Origin: Natrinema sp. CBA1119
Lineage (GTDB): Archaea > Halobacteriota > Halobacteria > Halobacteriales > Natrialbaceae
Direction: 5' to 3'
DNA length: 64,000 nt
NCBI RefSeq assembly: GCF_002572525.1
Contig: NZ_PDBS01000001.1
Span: 2,480,001-2,544,000, forward strand
Shown here: positions 53,572-63,113 of the stretch, piece by piece
Layout: each line of letters begins with the position of its first letter
Position numbering within the stretch: the first letter of the stretch is position 1
Translations under genes and position numbers: made by a program
Notes under the pieces: generated by a model
Databases searched by the model: none
Told to the model about the DNA's origin: nothing
What the model saw: the letters and a program-made list of their open reading frames with translations, nothing else

Positions 53572-53664
53572 GCCGGTGATACTCCTCCCGAGCGCAAAAG
53601 GTACCGGCCGGAATTTCCCGCCGTCGGTATCGATCCGCTCACCGCTCGCGATCGATGCACGGCA

Positions 53665-54660
53665 CTACCGTCGGTCTCGAACGCCCGGGAGCGCCGCTCG
53701 AACCGTCTCCAGGTCGTAGCGATCGGTCCGGAGGAGCACGAGACAGAACAGGCCGGCGACGCCGACGGGCAGCCACTGGCCGTAGAGCGCGTTGATCGTT
53801 CCCCACAGCACGAGGAAACTCACCAGATCGTCCAGCGCGAATTCGCAGGCACGGACGCGCTCGAGCACGGCCGTGCGATCGAACGCGAGATCGACGAGGA
53901 CGACGGCGACGGCCCCCGAGAGGAGCCAGCCGCGGTAGTTCGAGCCCGGAACGCCGTAGTAGTCCCCCGGCGGGACGTACGTCCAGAACCCGATGGCGAC
54001 GGCCGCGGGATCGAGCACCAGATCGACGGCGAGGACCGCCGCGATCGCCGCGAACACGCGCGGGACGACCCGCGCGGCCCGCTCGCCGAGCGCCAGTAGC
54101 GCGAGCAGGAAGGCGTTCAGCACCAGCGGGACGAAAAACAGCGGCAGCGCGAGCGGAACCTCGCCGCCTACCATCGGCCCGAGCCGAATCCCGTACTCGA
54201 AGGTCCCGTACGGCCAGCCCGTGCGTACCCCGACGAGTTCGATCGCGTACGTGTACGCCGTCAGGACGCCGAGGAGGGCGAGCGCTCGGCGGTCGATTTC
54301 GGGGAGCAGGGCTACGACCAGCGGCGAGCGCATGACGAGCGTTCCGAACAGGATCAGGAGGGGGTTATAGGACAGGAGCGGCGGGAGGAGCCCCTCGGCG
54401 CTCGCGACGAGCGTCACCGCACCGACGACCGGGAAGACGACCGCGATGGTGAACCGATTCTCGCGGACGAGGGCCTCGAGCCGCCGCTGGACGGACGCTC
54501 GCGTCATCCCGTCGGTGTCGGCACTGTCGGGGGAACGCGGCCTCGAGTTGGGATTGGCGCTCGGCTCCGGACCCGAACTCCGCTCCGGCCCCGAACCCCC
54601 TTCTGGTCCGGAACTCGACTGTGAGTTCGACGGCGAGCGGTTCGGGTCCTCGCTACCCAT
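53665..54660 (-). CDS. cruF: Bisanhydrobacterioruberin hydratase-type protein CruF
   Basis: 331 residues. A disordered acidic N-terminal ~50 residues precede about seven to eight membrane helices. The segments TGWPYGTFEYGIRLGPMVGGEVPL and PGSNYRGWLLSG are typical of the DUF422/CruF family. It hydrates the end groups of the C50 carotenoid in the last step to bacterioruberin. It overlaps the start of lyeJ by 8 bp, so the two are translationally coupled. Confidence 0.9.
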   Translation of the reverse strand: MGSEDPNRSPSNSQSSSGPEGGSGPERSSGPEPSANPNSRPRSPDSADTDGMTRASVQRRLEALVRENRFTIAVVFPVVGAVTLVASAEGLLPPLLSYNPLLILFGTLVMRSPLVVALLPEIDRRALALLGVLTAYTYAIELVGVRTGWPYGTFEYGIRLGPMVGGEVPLALPLFFVPLVLNAFLLALLALGERAARVVPRVFAAIAAVLAVDLVLDPAAVAIGFWTYVPPGDYYGVPGSNYRGWLLSGAVAVVLVDLAFDRTAVLERVRACEFALDDLVSFLVLWGTINALYGQWLPVGVAGLFCLVLLRTDRYDLETVRAALPGVRDRR

Positions 54661-55525
54661 ACAGTAGCCTCCAGAGGCCCCCCATCGTCAGAAGCGCGCC
54701 GACGACGGTGTTGATCGCCGGGAACCACCAGTAGGCGCGCTCGACGGCGACGCTCGCGGTCGCGATCGCGACGACGAGCGCGGGATAGACGAGCATGAGC
54801 GCGCCCAGCCGCACGTCGAGCGCGCCGAAGGCTGCCGCGCTCGCAACCCAGCACGCGCCGCAGTACGCGTAGGTACGGCGCTCGCCGAGCACCGTCGCGG
54901 TCGTTCGGATCCCCGTCTCGCGATCGGGCTCGATGTCGGGGATCGCCGAGAACGTGTGCATCCCCATCGCCCACAGCCAGCCGCCGGCGATCGCGAGGAG
55001 GGGCGGTTGCGCGCCGGCGACGGCGGCGTAGGCGGCGGCCCCCGGTGTGACGTAGAGCCCGTTCGAGACCGAATCGAGCGGCGGGGTCGTCTTCAGCCTG
55101 AGCGGCGGGGCGCTGTAGGCCGCGCCGAGAACGAGAAAGGCGATCAGCCACGGCAGCGCGGCCGTCCCGACCAGCGGTACGAACAGCACGGGAAGGGCCG
55201 CACAGAGCCCGACGGCGAGGGGAACGTACCCCTGTCCCCGATAGCGTGCCTCTCGGTCCTCCTTTTTCGGGTTGGCCGCGTCGATCTCCCGGTCATAGAC
55301 GTCGTTGATCCCGTAGAGGAAGACGTTTGCCGGCAGGAGGAAGTAGGCGAACAGCACGATCGCCGCGGGCGCAAACAGTTCGCCGACGGCGTCTGTGGCG
55401 TAGGCTATCCCCACGAGCACCGGGCCCGCCAGATACAGCCAGAACCGCGGCCGCGAGAGCGTCAGCAGGTACGACAGCCGGTCGCTCGCGTTCCGCTCGC
55501 CCGCGGCCGTCGGTTCCGGACTCAT
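54653..55525 (-). CDS. lyeJ: Lycopene elongase/hydratase, UbiA-family prenyltransferase
   Basis: 290 residues, about eight to nine membrane helices. The two Asp-rich motifs of UbiA enzymes are seen: INDVYDREIDAANPKKEDREAR (about 93-114) and AIPDIEPDRETG (about 193-204). It adds dimethylallyl units to lycopene to make C50 carotenoids. Order crtD-lyeJ-cruF on the same strand is the haloarchaeal bacterioruberin operon. Confidence 0.9.
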   Translation of the reverse strand: MSPEPTAAGERNASDRLSYLLTLSRPRFWLYLAGPVLVGIAYATDAVGELFAPAAIVLFAYFLLPANVFLYGINDVYDREIDAANPKKEDREARYRGQGYVPLAVGLCAALPVLFVPLVGTAALPWLIAFLVLGAAYSAPPLRLKTTPPLDSVSNGLYVTPGAAAYAAVAGAQPPLLAIAGGWLWAMGMHTFSAIPDIEPDRETGIRTTATVLGERRTYAYCGACWVASAAAFGALDVRLGALMLVYPALVVAIATASVAVERAYWWFPAINTVVGALLTMGGLWRLLYG

Positions 55526-55565
55526 CGGTGGCGTCTCGAGGGTTTGTCGCGCTCGGTCATCGCCG

Positions 55566-57047
55566 TCATCCGTGATCCTCGAGCACTTTCTCGGCGGTCA
55601 GTTCGCCGCTGATGAGACACATCGGCACGCCGATTCCGGGCGTGGTGTCGCCGCCCACGAAGTAGAGGCCGTCGACCTCTTTGGAGCGGTGTGGCGGCCG
55701 AAAGAGGGAGGTCTGGCGGAGCGTGTGGGCCAGCCCCAGCGCCGTCCCCTCGTAGCTGTTGTACCGGCTCGCGAAGTCGTCGATCGCGAACCGTTCCTCG
55801 AGGACGATCCGGTCGCGCAGGTCGGTTCCCGTGTTCGAAGCGATGTCGGCGAGGACCGTGTCGCGATACCGGTCGCGGATTCCGGGCGTGTCCTCGAGGC
55901 CGGGCGCGATCGGGACGAGGACGAACAGGGCGCTGTGGCCCTCGGGCGCGACGTCGTCGTCGGTCTCCGATGGAACGCAGCAATAGTAGGCGGGGTCGTC
56001 GGGCCACTGCGGATCGTCGAAGATCTGATCGAAGTGGTCCTCCCAGTCGGTCGGGAGCACGAGCGTGTGATGGGCGAGTTGGTCGACGTCACCTTCGACG
56101 CCGAGATAGAGCAAGAACGCGGACGGGGCGTACGTCCGTTCGTCCCAGTAGTCCGCGTCGTAGCCGCGGCGCTCGGGTGTGAGCAACTCCTGTTCCGTGT
56201 GGGCGTAGTCGGCGTTGCTCACGACCAGATCCGCCTGTACCGGTCCCGCTTGGGTTTCGACCTCGAACCCGCCCGTGCGGCCCTTGATCTCCGTGGCGGG
56301 GCGGTCGGTATCGTACTCGACGCCGAGTTCGGCACCCAGTTCCGCGACGCCGTCGATGACCGCGCCGATCCCGCCATCGGGGTACCAGACGCCGAGGTTG
56401 AAATCGACGTGGCTCATCAGGTTGTACAGCGCGGGCGTATTGGTCGGCGAACCGCCCAGAAACACCAGCGTGTACTGCATGATCTGCTGAAGTTTCGGAT
56501 GATCGAAGTAGTCCTCAACGTGGCCCTGCATCGACCCCAAAAGCGAGAGGCCGCGAGCCTGCCGAGCCACGTTGGGATCGATGTAGTCCCGTAGTCGCTC
56601 GCGGTCCTCGTAGACGAAGTGTTCCATCCCCACCTCGTAGTTCTCTTTGGACTTCTCGAGGTATCGCTCTAGGGTCTCGCCCGCGCCCGCCTCGTACTCC
56701 TCGAAGACGGCCTTCGTTCGCTCGAGGTCCGGCGTGACGTCCACCCGATCGCCATCCTTGAAGAAGATTCGGTAATGTGGGTCGAGATGCGAGAGGTCGT
56801 AATAGTCGCTGGGCGTCCGGCCGAACTCGGCGAAAAAACGCTCGAAGACGTCCGGCATCAGATACCACGAGGGCCCCATATCGAATCGGAAGCCATCTTT
56901 CTCGAGTCGGCTCGCGCGGCCGCCGAGCTGTTCGTTCTTCTCGATGACGCGCACGTCGGCACCCGCGTCGGCGAGGTAACAGGCCGTCGAGAGCCCACCG
57001 ATGCCGCCCCCGATCACGACGATCGACTCACCGGCCAGCGATTCCAT
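55566..57047 (-). CDS. crtD: Carotenoid 3,4-desaturase CrtD (phytoene desaturase family)
   Basis: 493 residues from the ATG of MESLAGESIVVIGGGIGG. It has the FAD dinucleotide-binding GGGIGGLSTACYLADAG at the N-terminus, NEQLGGRASRLEKDGFRFDMGPSWY, and the C-terminal VGGDTTPGIGVPMCLISG. By neighbourhood (lyeJ, cruF downstream) it is the CrtD that desaturates the C50 intermediates; phytoene desaturation itself (CrtI) is an alternative. Confidence 0.9.
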   Translation of the reverse strand: MESLAGESIVVIGGGIGGLSTACYLADAGADVRVIEKNEQLGGRASRLEKDGFRFDMGPSWYLMPDVFERFFAEFGRTPSDYYDLSHLDPHYRIFFKDGDRVDVTPDLERTKAVFEEYEAGAGETLERYLEKSKENYEVGMEHFVYEDRERLRDYIDPNVARQARGLSLLGSMQGHVEDYFDHPKLQQIMQYTLVFLGGSPTNTPALYNLMSHVDFNLGVWYPDGGIGAVIDGVAELGAELGVEYDTDRPATEIKGRTGGFEVETQAGPVQADLVVSNADYAHTEQELLTPERRGYDADYWDERTYAPSAFLLYLGVEGDVDQLAHHTLVLPTDWEDHFDQIFDDPQWPDDPAYYCCVPSETDDDVAPEGHSALFVLVPIAPGLEDTPGIRDRYRDTVLADIASNTGTDLRDRIVLEERFAIDDFASRYNSYEGTALGLAHTLRQTSLFRPPHRSKEVDGLYFVGGDTTPGIGVPMCLISGELTAEKVLEDHG

Positions 57048-57197
57048 ATCCGGACGTGAGTATGGGGCCGATGTTAAACGTATATCATACCTATGTAGGG
57101 AATCGGGACCGTTCGCTCGAGGCGGAATTCCGGTTACGGTGAAAACACGTCGCCGTCTCATAGACTGTCGGCTAACCGAATTGCGACTCGAGCGGCC

Positions 57198-57491
57198 CTA
57201 TAGGGGGTACGCGAACAGCGGGAAGACGAAGATGAGGAAGGGGACGAACAGTGTGGAGCCACTGATCCCGACGGTGTTGACGATGGTCGCACCGATGACG
57301 AACGGGATACAGAGCCACCAGTACTCCAGCCAGTAGCTAGTCCCGCCACTACCGGACGTTGGTGCGAAGAAGTACACCCTGAGGACGAACGGCAGTGGTG
57401 CGATGAAGACGATGTCACTGAACCGTGAGCGCTGCGTTTGGAAGTGAAGAATAAGAGTATTCCGTCTATCGCCATCCTGTGAACCGTTCAT
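57198..57491 (-). pseudogene. Truncated remnant of a TauE/SafE-type transporter
   Basis: An open frame of 97 residues whose C-terminal part (GATIVNTVGISGSTLFVPFL) is the conserved N-terminal core of the sulfite exporter TauE/SafE family, normally about 250-350 residues long. The frame stops at 57198 after FAYPL and the rest of the family domain is absent. Confidence 0.6.
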
Positions 57492-57601
57492 GTGGGTGAG
57501 GCGCGCAATGGCGGTGACTGAGGGGGTGATCCTCGCCTGTCATCCGACCGGTCGAAACGTCCTCAATATTTATCACACCACCCGTGGTACGTGCTAACAC
57601 A

Positions 57602-57793
57602 ATGGGTTTTTCAGAGGGGCCCCACGAACCGGGTGTGCAGTCCGCGGGAGAGGACAGCGGCGACGCGACCGACCCCACCCCGACGGAGAAACTCGTCGCG
57701 ACTGCACTCGAGTCACTCCGGATACACTGCCAGAGTTGGCCGGATCGCTACGTCGAGATGCGCGTCGACGCGCGGACCGACCGTCGAGAGTAG
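57602..57793 (+). CDS. Small acidic protein, unknown
   Basis: 63 residues from the ATG of MGFSEGPHEPGVQSAGED, with TPTEKLVATALESLRIHCQSWPDRYVEMRVDAR. It is acidic and follows an AT-rich CAATATTTATC near 57570, a possible promoter. No family recognised. Confidence 0.5.
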   Translation: MGFSEGPHEPGVQSAGEDSGDATDPTPTEKLVATALESLRIHCQSWPDRYVEMRVDARTDRRE

Positions 57794-57989
57794 CGATCGC
57801 TCACAGAGCGTTCCGGTCGGCCCGATAGCGTCACGTTTCCGGCGACAGGACAGCGCTGACGCGGGCGAGAGTGAATACTGTCGGGATCGGCGTCTCACGC
57901 CTCCGAGGTTCTCGGTACGAGAGTGCAACCGCTACGGACGAACTGTCGGTGCGGAGAAATCTAGTTGAAAGCGGAACCGATACCGGGGT

Positions 57990-58274
57990 TCAATCGATGT
58001 GGCCTTCGCGACGCAGTTGATCTGCGTCCTGACCAGTGTAGCGCCACTCGATCGTGGCCTTCTCGTCTTGCCAGTCCCATGGCTCGGCGACGACGATGTC
58101 GTCTGGCTCGATCCAGGTACGGTATTTCATGCGCCCGGGAATGCGGCCGAGACGCTCTTCGCCGTCCTCACAGCGGAGGCGAACGTGATTGCCACCGAGG
58201 TGTTCGGTTACGACGGCGAATACTTCATCGCTGTTGGGCATACGGAGGTTCCGTCGCCCGGAGTCTTCTGACAC
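57990..58274 (-). CDS. eif1A: Translation initiation factor aIF1A
   Basis: 94 residues with an S1/OB fold: [63 protein letters not shown] is seen in order. It places the initiator tRNA in the P site with aIF1/aIF2. The start is GTG ([18 protein letters not shown]), giving the usual N-terminal tail; the inner ATG would truncate it. Confidence 0.95.
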   Translation of the reverse strand: MSEDSGRRNLRMPNSDEVFAVVTEHLGGNHVRLRCEDGEERLGRIPGRMKYRTWIEPDDIVVAEPWDWQDEKATIEWRYTGQDADQLRREGHID

Positions 58275-58416
58275 AGGTTGACTACGTGCGGCAGACTTTT
58301 AAACACTTGGAGAGGCATGGTAGCGAATCTCGTGTGAATAGATGGCAATATATTCGTATTCGAGCCAGAAGAATGGGCGAATTCAGCCGCTCGAGCGGTC
58401 CCGGTCTGCGCTCCGG

Positions 58417-58929
58417 CTAGAGCTCGCGGTCCGAATCCGGATTCTCGAGATCCCACAGCACTTCCGGTAAGAAGGCCTCGAGGTTGTCGATAACACTCCG
58501 GTCGCTGACGTTCAACCCCTCGCAGTGTTCGTGGGCCGAATCCCGGATATCGACGTGGAGGTCGCCATCCTCGAGCCAGACGCCCAGCGGGAAGACCGAA
58601 CACCGAGTGGGTTTCCAGTCTTCCTCGAGGTGTAGCGAGCAGAGGCCGTCCTCCCGCAGAAAGGCGCAGGCGTGGCCGTCCTCGGCGACGTGATCGTCGC
58701 GGTCTTTCGCCTCGCGCGTGACGAACTTCTCGCCGCGAAACTCCGTCGTGGTCTCGGCGAGGTTCGCCCGCTGGGCTAACTCGAGGAGGTCCCGATCGTA
58801 GAGGAGCACGCCGTGGTGGCAACACCACGTGCAGTCGTCGACGCACTCGAACGTGAGGGCGGGATCGAACTCGACGACGACCTCGCGGTCGGGATACACC
58901 TCGACGCGTCGCGTAGCGTCAGCGCTCAC
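58417..58929 (-). CDS. YkgJ-type cysteine-cluster protein
   Basis: 170 residues. Cys are arranged CVDDCTWCCHHG (28-36), CAFL, CSLH and CSVF as in the YkgJ (UPF0153) family, which probably binds zinc or an iron-sulfur cluster. N-terminal SADATRRVEVYPDREVVVEFD. Function unknown. Confidence 0.88.
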   Translation of the reverse strand: MSADATRRVEVYPDREVVVEFDPALTFECVDDCTWCCHHGVLLYDRDLLELAQRANLAETTTEFRGEKFVTREAKDRDDHVAEDGHACAFLREDGLCSLHLEEDWKPTRCSVFPLGVWLEDGDLHVDIRDSAHEHCEGLNVSDRSVIDNLEAFLPEVLWDLENPDSDREL

Positions 58930-59089
58930 GTGTCGGTGGTGGGCGGTCGCCGTGAAGTGCCTTTCTACCGATCGGCTCCCGGACGCGGGAACCGGGATTC
59001 ACCGCGCCGACGCTGAACGGCCCGTCCGATAGCCGTTCGGTCGGAGTGTCGTCGCACGTCCACATTCGGTTCGACGCGCGAATCGTCGC

Positions 59090-59833
59090 CTACTCGAGCG
59101 GCAGCGTTTCCCGCTCGCTCGAGTCGGCGACCGTGTTCCGGAGCGTGCCGACGCCGTCGTAGGTAATCTCGACGGTATCGCCGGGTTCGACGAGGCCAGG
59201 ATTCGCGGGGCTGCCGAACGAAATCACGTCACCGGGACGGAGGGTGAACCGCCGCGAGAGGAAGGCAATAATCTCGTACGGATCGAACAGCATCCGTTCC
59301 GTGTTGGCTTCCTGTCGACGCTCGCCAGCCACGTCGGTGTGCATGTCGATGTCTGTCGGGTCGACGGCGGTTTCGATCCACGGACCGAGCGGACCGGAGG
59401 CGTCGAACGCTTTCCGGGCCGGTAGGTTCTCCTGGTCGAGCGCGTCCATATCGTTCAGGATCGTGTAGCCGCGGACGACCTCGGGGACCTCGTCTTCCGA
59501 GAGGTTCCGACAGGGGTCGTCGATGACGGCCGCGAGCTCGCCGGCGTAGGTCACTTCGTCGCTGAAACCGGGATAGGGTATCGGATCCTCGTGGCCGACG
59601 AGCGACGCGGGCGGCTTGATGAAGAAGGTGGGTTCGTCGGGCCGCTCGTACGCCATCTGATCGAGGGTCGCCGCGTAGTTCCGGCCGACGCAGTATAGTG
59701 CCGAGGGTTCGCAGGGCGGCAGGAAGGCCGCTTCCGTGTCGACCTCGTAGACGCCGTCGTCGGTGTGAACGACGCCGTCCTCGTATCGTCCGGCAACCGG
59801 TCCGTCGTCGGTTGCGATCCGCGCGTATTTCAT
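59090..59833 (-). CDS. Fumarylacetoacetate hydrolase family protein
   Basis: 247 residues from the ATG of MKYARIATDDGPVAG. It contains the FAH metal-site and active-site segments YCVGRNYAATLDQM, FIKPPASLVGHEDPIPYP, E-rich YAGELAAVI and LRPGDVISFGSPANPG. Enzymes of this family cleave or decarboxylate 2-oxo acids in catabolism of aromatics. The substrate is not defined here. Confidence 0.9.
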   Translation of the reverse strand: MKYARIATDDGPVAGRYEDGVVHTDDGVYEVDTEAAFLPPCEPSALYCVGRNYAATLDQMAYERPDEPTFFIKPPASLVGHEDPIPYPGFSDEVTYAGELAAVIDDPCRNLSEDEVPEVVRGYTILNDMDALDQENLPARKAFDASGPLGPWIETAVDPTDIDMHTDVAGERRQEANTERMLFDPYEIIAFLSRRFTLRPGDVISFGSPANPGLVEPGDTVEITYDGVGTLRNTVADSSERETLPLE

Positions 59834-59956
59834 GCCCGGCGCTCTCGGGCCAGAGAGATTAGTGCTACCGGTTCGACCTGACAGGGCCGAGTCAGCCGGA
59901 TCGATCGAGGTCGACACTGACCGTCGACCGTCGGTAGCATCTCGAGCGCCAGTCGC

Positions 59957-60193
59957 TCACTCCTCGAGTCGCAGGTACGTTCGGCTCCCACGGTGCTCGA
60001 GCGAGACGTCGTCGGTCTCGACGTTCGTGCGGACGTACTCGTCGATCCCTGCGGCGTGCAGGTCGGTGACGTCGATCCGTTGGTGCTGTTGAGTCGCTCG
60101 GTTCGTGTGGTCGACGGTCGAGCGACGGTCGCGTCGTTCACTCCCTTCGTCGGAATCGATCCGTTCGTCGGCTCCTTCAATGATCAGTGACAT
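59957..60193 (-). CDS. Small haloarchaeal protein, unknown
   Basis: 78 residues from the ATG of MSLIIEGADERIDSDEG, ending RGSRTYLRLEE. Acidic with an internal stretch TQQHQRIDVTDLHAAGIDEYVRTNVETDDVSL. No family recognised. Confidence 0.5.
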   Translation of the reverse strand: MSLIIEGADERIDSDEGSERRDRRSTVDHTNRATQQHQRIDVTDLHAAGIDEYVRTNVETDDVSLEHRGSRTYLRLEE

Positions 60194-60335
60194 ACGTTTC
60201 AGTTGGAGTGATAGTACGTCAAACCGATCCGTCCGGAGTGAAAGTGAAAGTACGGGACGGAGTCCCGGTCGGTGAAACGGGACTGTGATGGAGGTCACAG
60301 CAGCAGTCACTGCTGACTTGCCGGTCGAGCGCTCG

Positions 60336-60812
60336 CTATCCGAGCGTCTTGAGTTCGACGCGGTGTGAGCAGTCGTCGGTCTCGAGCGTGACCGTCTCGA
60401 CGATCGCCTCGCGGGCCCGTGCCTGCCACGCCTCGACGGCCTCGGCGTGGCGCTCGCGAATCCGGTCGACTTCCGTCGAGTCAGTCCCCTCGTCCGAGTC
60501 GGTTGGCTCCTCGTCCGGGTCGGCGGCGTCGCGCGTCGACTCGAGGGCCGGATACTCGGCGACGACGTCCTCGGCGATGACGTCGGCGGGCGAGAGGTGG
60601 ACCGCGCCGGTCAGTTCGGTGTCGTCGACGCGGTAGACGTGGATTCGGGCCCGCATTCGGCCGTGAAACGGCGGCGTTACGCGGAGGACTGCCTCGCCCG
60701 GATTCTCCCGGCTGTAGGCGTAGGCGTCGACGGCGTCGTCCGGCGAGAGCGCGATCGAACGGATCGCTGACGGGTCGTCGTCTTCGACTGACGGATCGCC
60801 CTCGTCGACCAT
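60336..60812 (-). CDS. Conserved haloarchaeal protein, unknown
   Basis: 158 residues from the ATG of MVDEGDPSVEDDDPSAIRS. The N-terminal part (SPDDAVDAYAYSRENPGEAVLRVTPPFHGRMRARIHVY) is compact, then an acidic linker and a helical C-terminus. It is a lone gene of a haloarchaea-restricted family. Confidence 0.7.
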   Translation of the reverse strand: MVDEGDPSVEDDDPSAIRSIALSPDDAVDAYAYSRENPGEAVLRVTPPFHGRMRARIHVYRVDDTELTGAVHLSPADVIAEDVVAEYPALESTRDAADPDEEPTDSDEGTDSTEVDRIRERHAEAVEAWQARAREAIVETVTLETDDCSHRVELKTLG

Positions 60813-61236
60813 TGACAACGGATTGCACTCGCGGCCGGTTAACTGCCGGGATTCGAACTGTGTGACGTCCGTGAACGGAATGGTGGGTTACTGATGTGAT
60901 TGTCGGAGACGAGGCGTCCTGCTATCGTGGCAACAGGGAATCGCCACGTCCTCCCCAACCGATTCGCTCGTTGCACTCGCTCATCCCTCGCGCAGTGTCA
61001 TCGACCGACCTCACTTTCGTTCGGCCGGTCTGCTCACGGATCACTTCGTTCTCCGTTCGCTTTCGAGGCGCTCCCTGCGGTCACGCCTCGCCGACAGCGC
61101 GCGCCACCGCACGCCGGTTGGCTGGTTTGGAGTGAAACGTGGTTACCCGCTATCGATCACTGGATCTCGAGCAGCCGTGGTAACCCGTAGAACCCGTTCG
61201 ATAGAAGCCGTCGGGTGAGGCGGTCCGAGCCTCGAG
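60813..61236. other. Intergenic region holding dispersed repeat copy 3
   Basis: About 420 bp without a gene; the inverted copy of the dispersed repeat takes up the middle. Confidence 0.6.
60915..61110 (-). repeat. Dispersed noncoding repeat, copy 3 (inverted, longer)
   Basis: On the minus strand the blocks GCGGTGGCGCGCGCTG, GCGCGAGGGATGAGCGAGTG and GGGGAGGACGTGGCGATTCC...CACGATAGCAGGACG appear in the same order as copies 1 and 2. It is about 55 bp longer through extra sequence between the first two blocks. Confidence 0.85.
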
Positions 61237-62058
61237 TCACTCCGTTGCACCGCGATCGTCGTCGACTCCCGGCTCGAGCCCCGGTCGAAAGACCTCGGCG
61301 CGATCGTCCGTCGAAACGCCGTACGCCGCGTCCGCGACCGATTCCGGGAGAGAGACATCGCTGTCCGTGTAGTGAACGCGTAGCGACGCCCGAATCGCGT
61401 CTCGAACGCACGCACGCGTGGCCGCGCCGACCTCGGTGCCACTGCCCGAAAACGCCGCCGCCGATCCCGACGGATCGTGGCCGACGATGACCGCGTCCGT
61501 CGTCGTGCCCGGAAAGCCTGTTTCGGCGAGCAGCGTCGCGGCCTTTGCTTCCGCGGCGACCGCGATCAGATTCGCCAGCGCACCCGGTGCGAGGGCCCGC
61601 GTCGTCCCGACGATGACGTTGACGGTTCCTCGTCCCTGCTCGAGCGCCGATTCGTCCGTCGCTGCCCCGTCGAGATCGGTCGCGCCGACGGGATCGGGAT
61701 CCATCGGCAACGCGGCCGGATTCGAAATTCCGGCGGTCGCATAGGCCGTCACCGGACCCCGGCGAGCGCCGCGAGCGTCCGCGATGTCGACGCCGGTCAG
61801 CAGGGCCGGGCCGACCGCGTCTCCGGCGGTTGCTGCGTCTGCGGCGGTCGGCTCGAATCCCGCGCGCTCGAGGCGCTCGTCGACGTACGTCCCGAGGTCG
61901 GTCCGCTCCCAACCCTCCGGAACCGAGACGTTGTACGCGCAGTCCGCCGTGTGGCGGCCCCCGTTCCAGCCGGTCGAGAGCCACTCGGTCCCCGATCTGG
62001 CGACCCGGAGGACGCCGTCTCGTCGGATCGTGTCGTAGTCCGTGTCCGTCGCAGTCAT
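61237..62058 (-). CDS. cbiZ: Adenosylcobinamide amidohydrolase CbiZ
   Basis: 273 residues with the CbiZ features STGWNGGRHTADCAYNVSVPEGW near 28-50, ALLTGVDIADARGARR, and VNVIVGTTRALAPGALANLI. It removes the aminopropanol side chain from cobinamide so that salvaged corrinoids can re-enter the archaeal pathway. Its ATG overlaps the cobD stop (ATGA). Confidence 0.93.
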   Translation of the reverse strand: MTATDTDYDTIRRDGVLRVARSGTEWLSTGWNGGRHTADCAYNVSVPEGWERTDLGTYVDERLERAGFEPTAADAATAGDAVGPALLTGVDIADARGARRGPVTAYATAGISNPAALPMDPDPVGATDLDGAATDESALEQGRGTVNVIVGTTRALAPGALANLIAVAAEAKAATLLAETGFPGTTTDAVIVGHDPSGSAAAFSGSGTEVGAATRACVRDAIRASLRVHYTDSDVSLPESVADAAYGVSTDDRAEVFRPGLEPGVDDDRGATE

Positions 62059-63113
62059 CGATCGGTTTCGCGGTCGTCGTCTTTGTAATCGCGAACGCCG
62101 AGCGCCGCGAGCAGTCGGTCGTTCGCCGCGCAGTCTTTGACCGCGACCCGGACGTGGGAGTCGAGCGCGCGGAATGTCGTCGCGTCGCGGATCGTCACGC
62201 CGGCCGCTCGCGCGTCGTCGACCACGGTCGATACGTCGCGATCTCCCACGTCACAGAGGAGGTACGGGGCAACCGATTCGTGGACCTCGAACCGTTGCTC
62301 GAGCGCCTCCCGCATCCGCTCGCGCTCGCCGGCGACGCGTTCGCGCGTGTCGCGAACGAACTCGTTTCGCCGCAGGCAGTGCGCCCCGACTCGAGCGGCC
62401 GGCGTCCCGAGCGACCACGTGCGACGGGCGGTCGCGAGCGCGTCCCGCTGCTCGCCGCTCGCGACGGCGAAACCGGCTCGCAGCCCCGGCAGGCCGAACA
62501 GTTTGGTGAGCGAGCGGGCGACAATGACGTTCTCCCGCTCGAGTTCGGCCGCCGACCGCCGGTCGGTGAAGCCGAGGAACGCCTCGTCGACCAGGAGCGT
62601 CGTGTCGGCGTCCGCACAGCGGGCCGCGAACGCCTCGAGCGCGTCCGAATCGATCGCGTCCCCGGTGGGGTTGTTCGGGGTGCAGAGCACCGCGAGCGCA
62701 GACGCCTCGAGTACGGTCGGCCCGATCTCGCACAGCTCATCGTAGCGAACGAACCGCGGTGTCGCTCCCTGTAACTCGACTTCGCGGGCGTACTCGCCGA
62801 AGCTCGGATAGGGAACCAGCGCCTCGTCGCCCGGCTCGAGCGTGGCTTCCATCGCCAGCCGGATCGCGGCGAGTCCGCCCGGAGTGGGGATCACCCGGTC
62901 CAGATCGCAGCCGATGAACGCCGCCGCGGCGGCCCGGAACTCCGGGTAGCCGTCGTCCGGATAGCGACGAGACTCCTCGAGCGCGCCAGCGTACACGTCC
63001 GCGACGCCGTCGGGAGTACACGGGTTCGTATTGGCCGAGAAATCCAGCAGGTCGCGATCGGTCTCGCCGCCGTGAGGGACTCGCTCCCCCGTTCGGATCG
63101 AATTAGGGTCCAT
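62055..63113 (-). CDS. cobD: Threonine-phosphate decarboxylase CobD
   Basis: 352 residues from the ATG of MDPNSIRTGERVPHGG. A fold-type I PLP enzyme with LDFSANTNP, VLCTPNNPTGD, LLVDEAFLGF and the PLP-lysine segment RSLTKLFGLPGLRAGF (about 207-222). It makes (R)-1-amino-2-propanol O-phosphate for cobamide assembly. Translational overlaps join it to cobT upstream and cbiZ downstream. Confidence 0.93.
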   Translation of the reverse strand: MDPNSIRTGERVPHGGETDRDLLDFSANTNPCTPDGVADVYAGALEESRRYPDDGYPEFRAAAAAFIGCDLDRVIPTPGGLAAIRLAMEATLEPGDEALVPYPSFGEYAREVELQGATPRFVRYDELCEIGPTVLEASALAVLCTPNNPTGDAIDSDALEAFAARCADADTTLLVDEAFLGFTDRRSAAELERENVIVARSLTKLFGLPGLRAGFAVASGEQRDALATARRTWSLGTPAARVGAHCLRRNEFVRDTRERVAGERERMREALEQRFEVHESVAPYLLCDVGDRDVSTVVDDARAAGVTIRDATTFRALDSHVRVAVKDCAANDRLLAALGVRDYKDDDRETDR

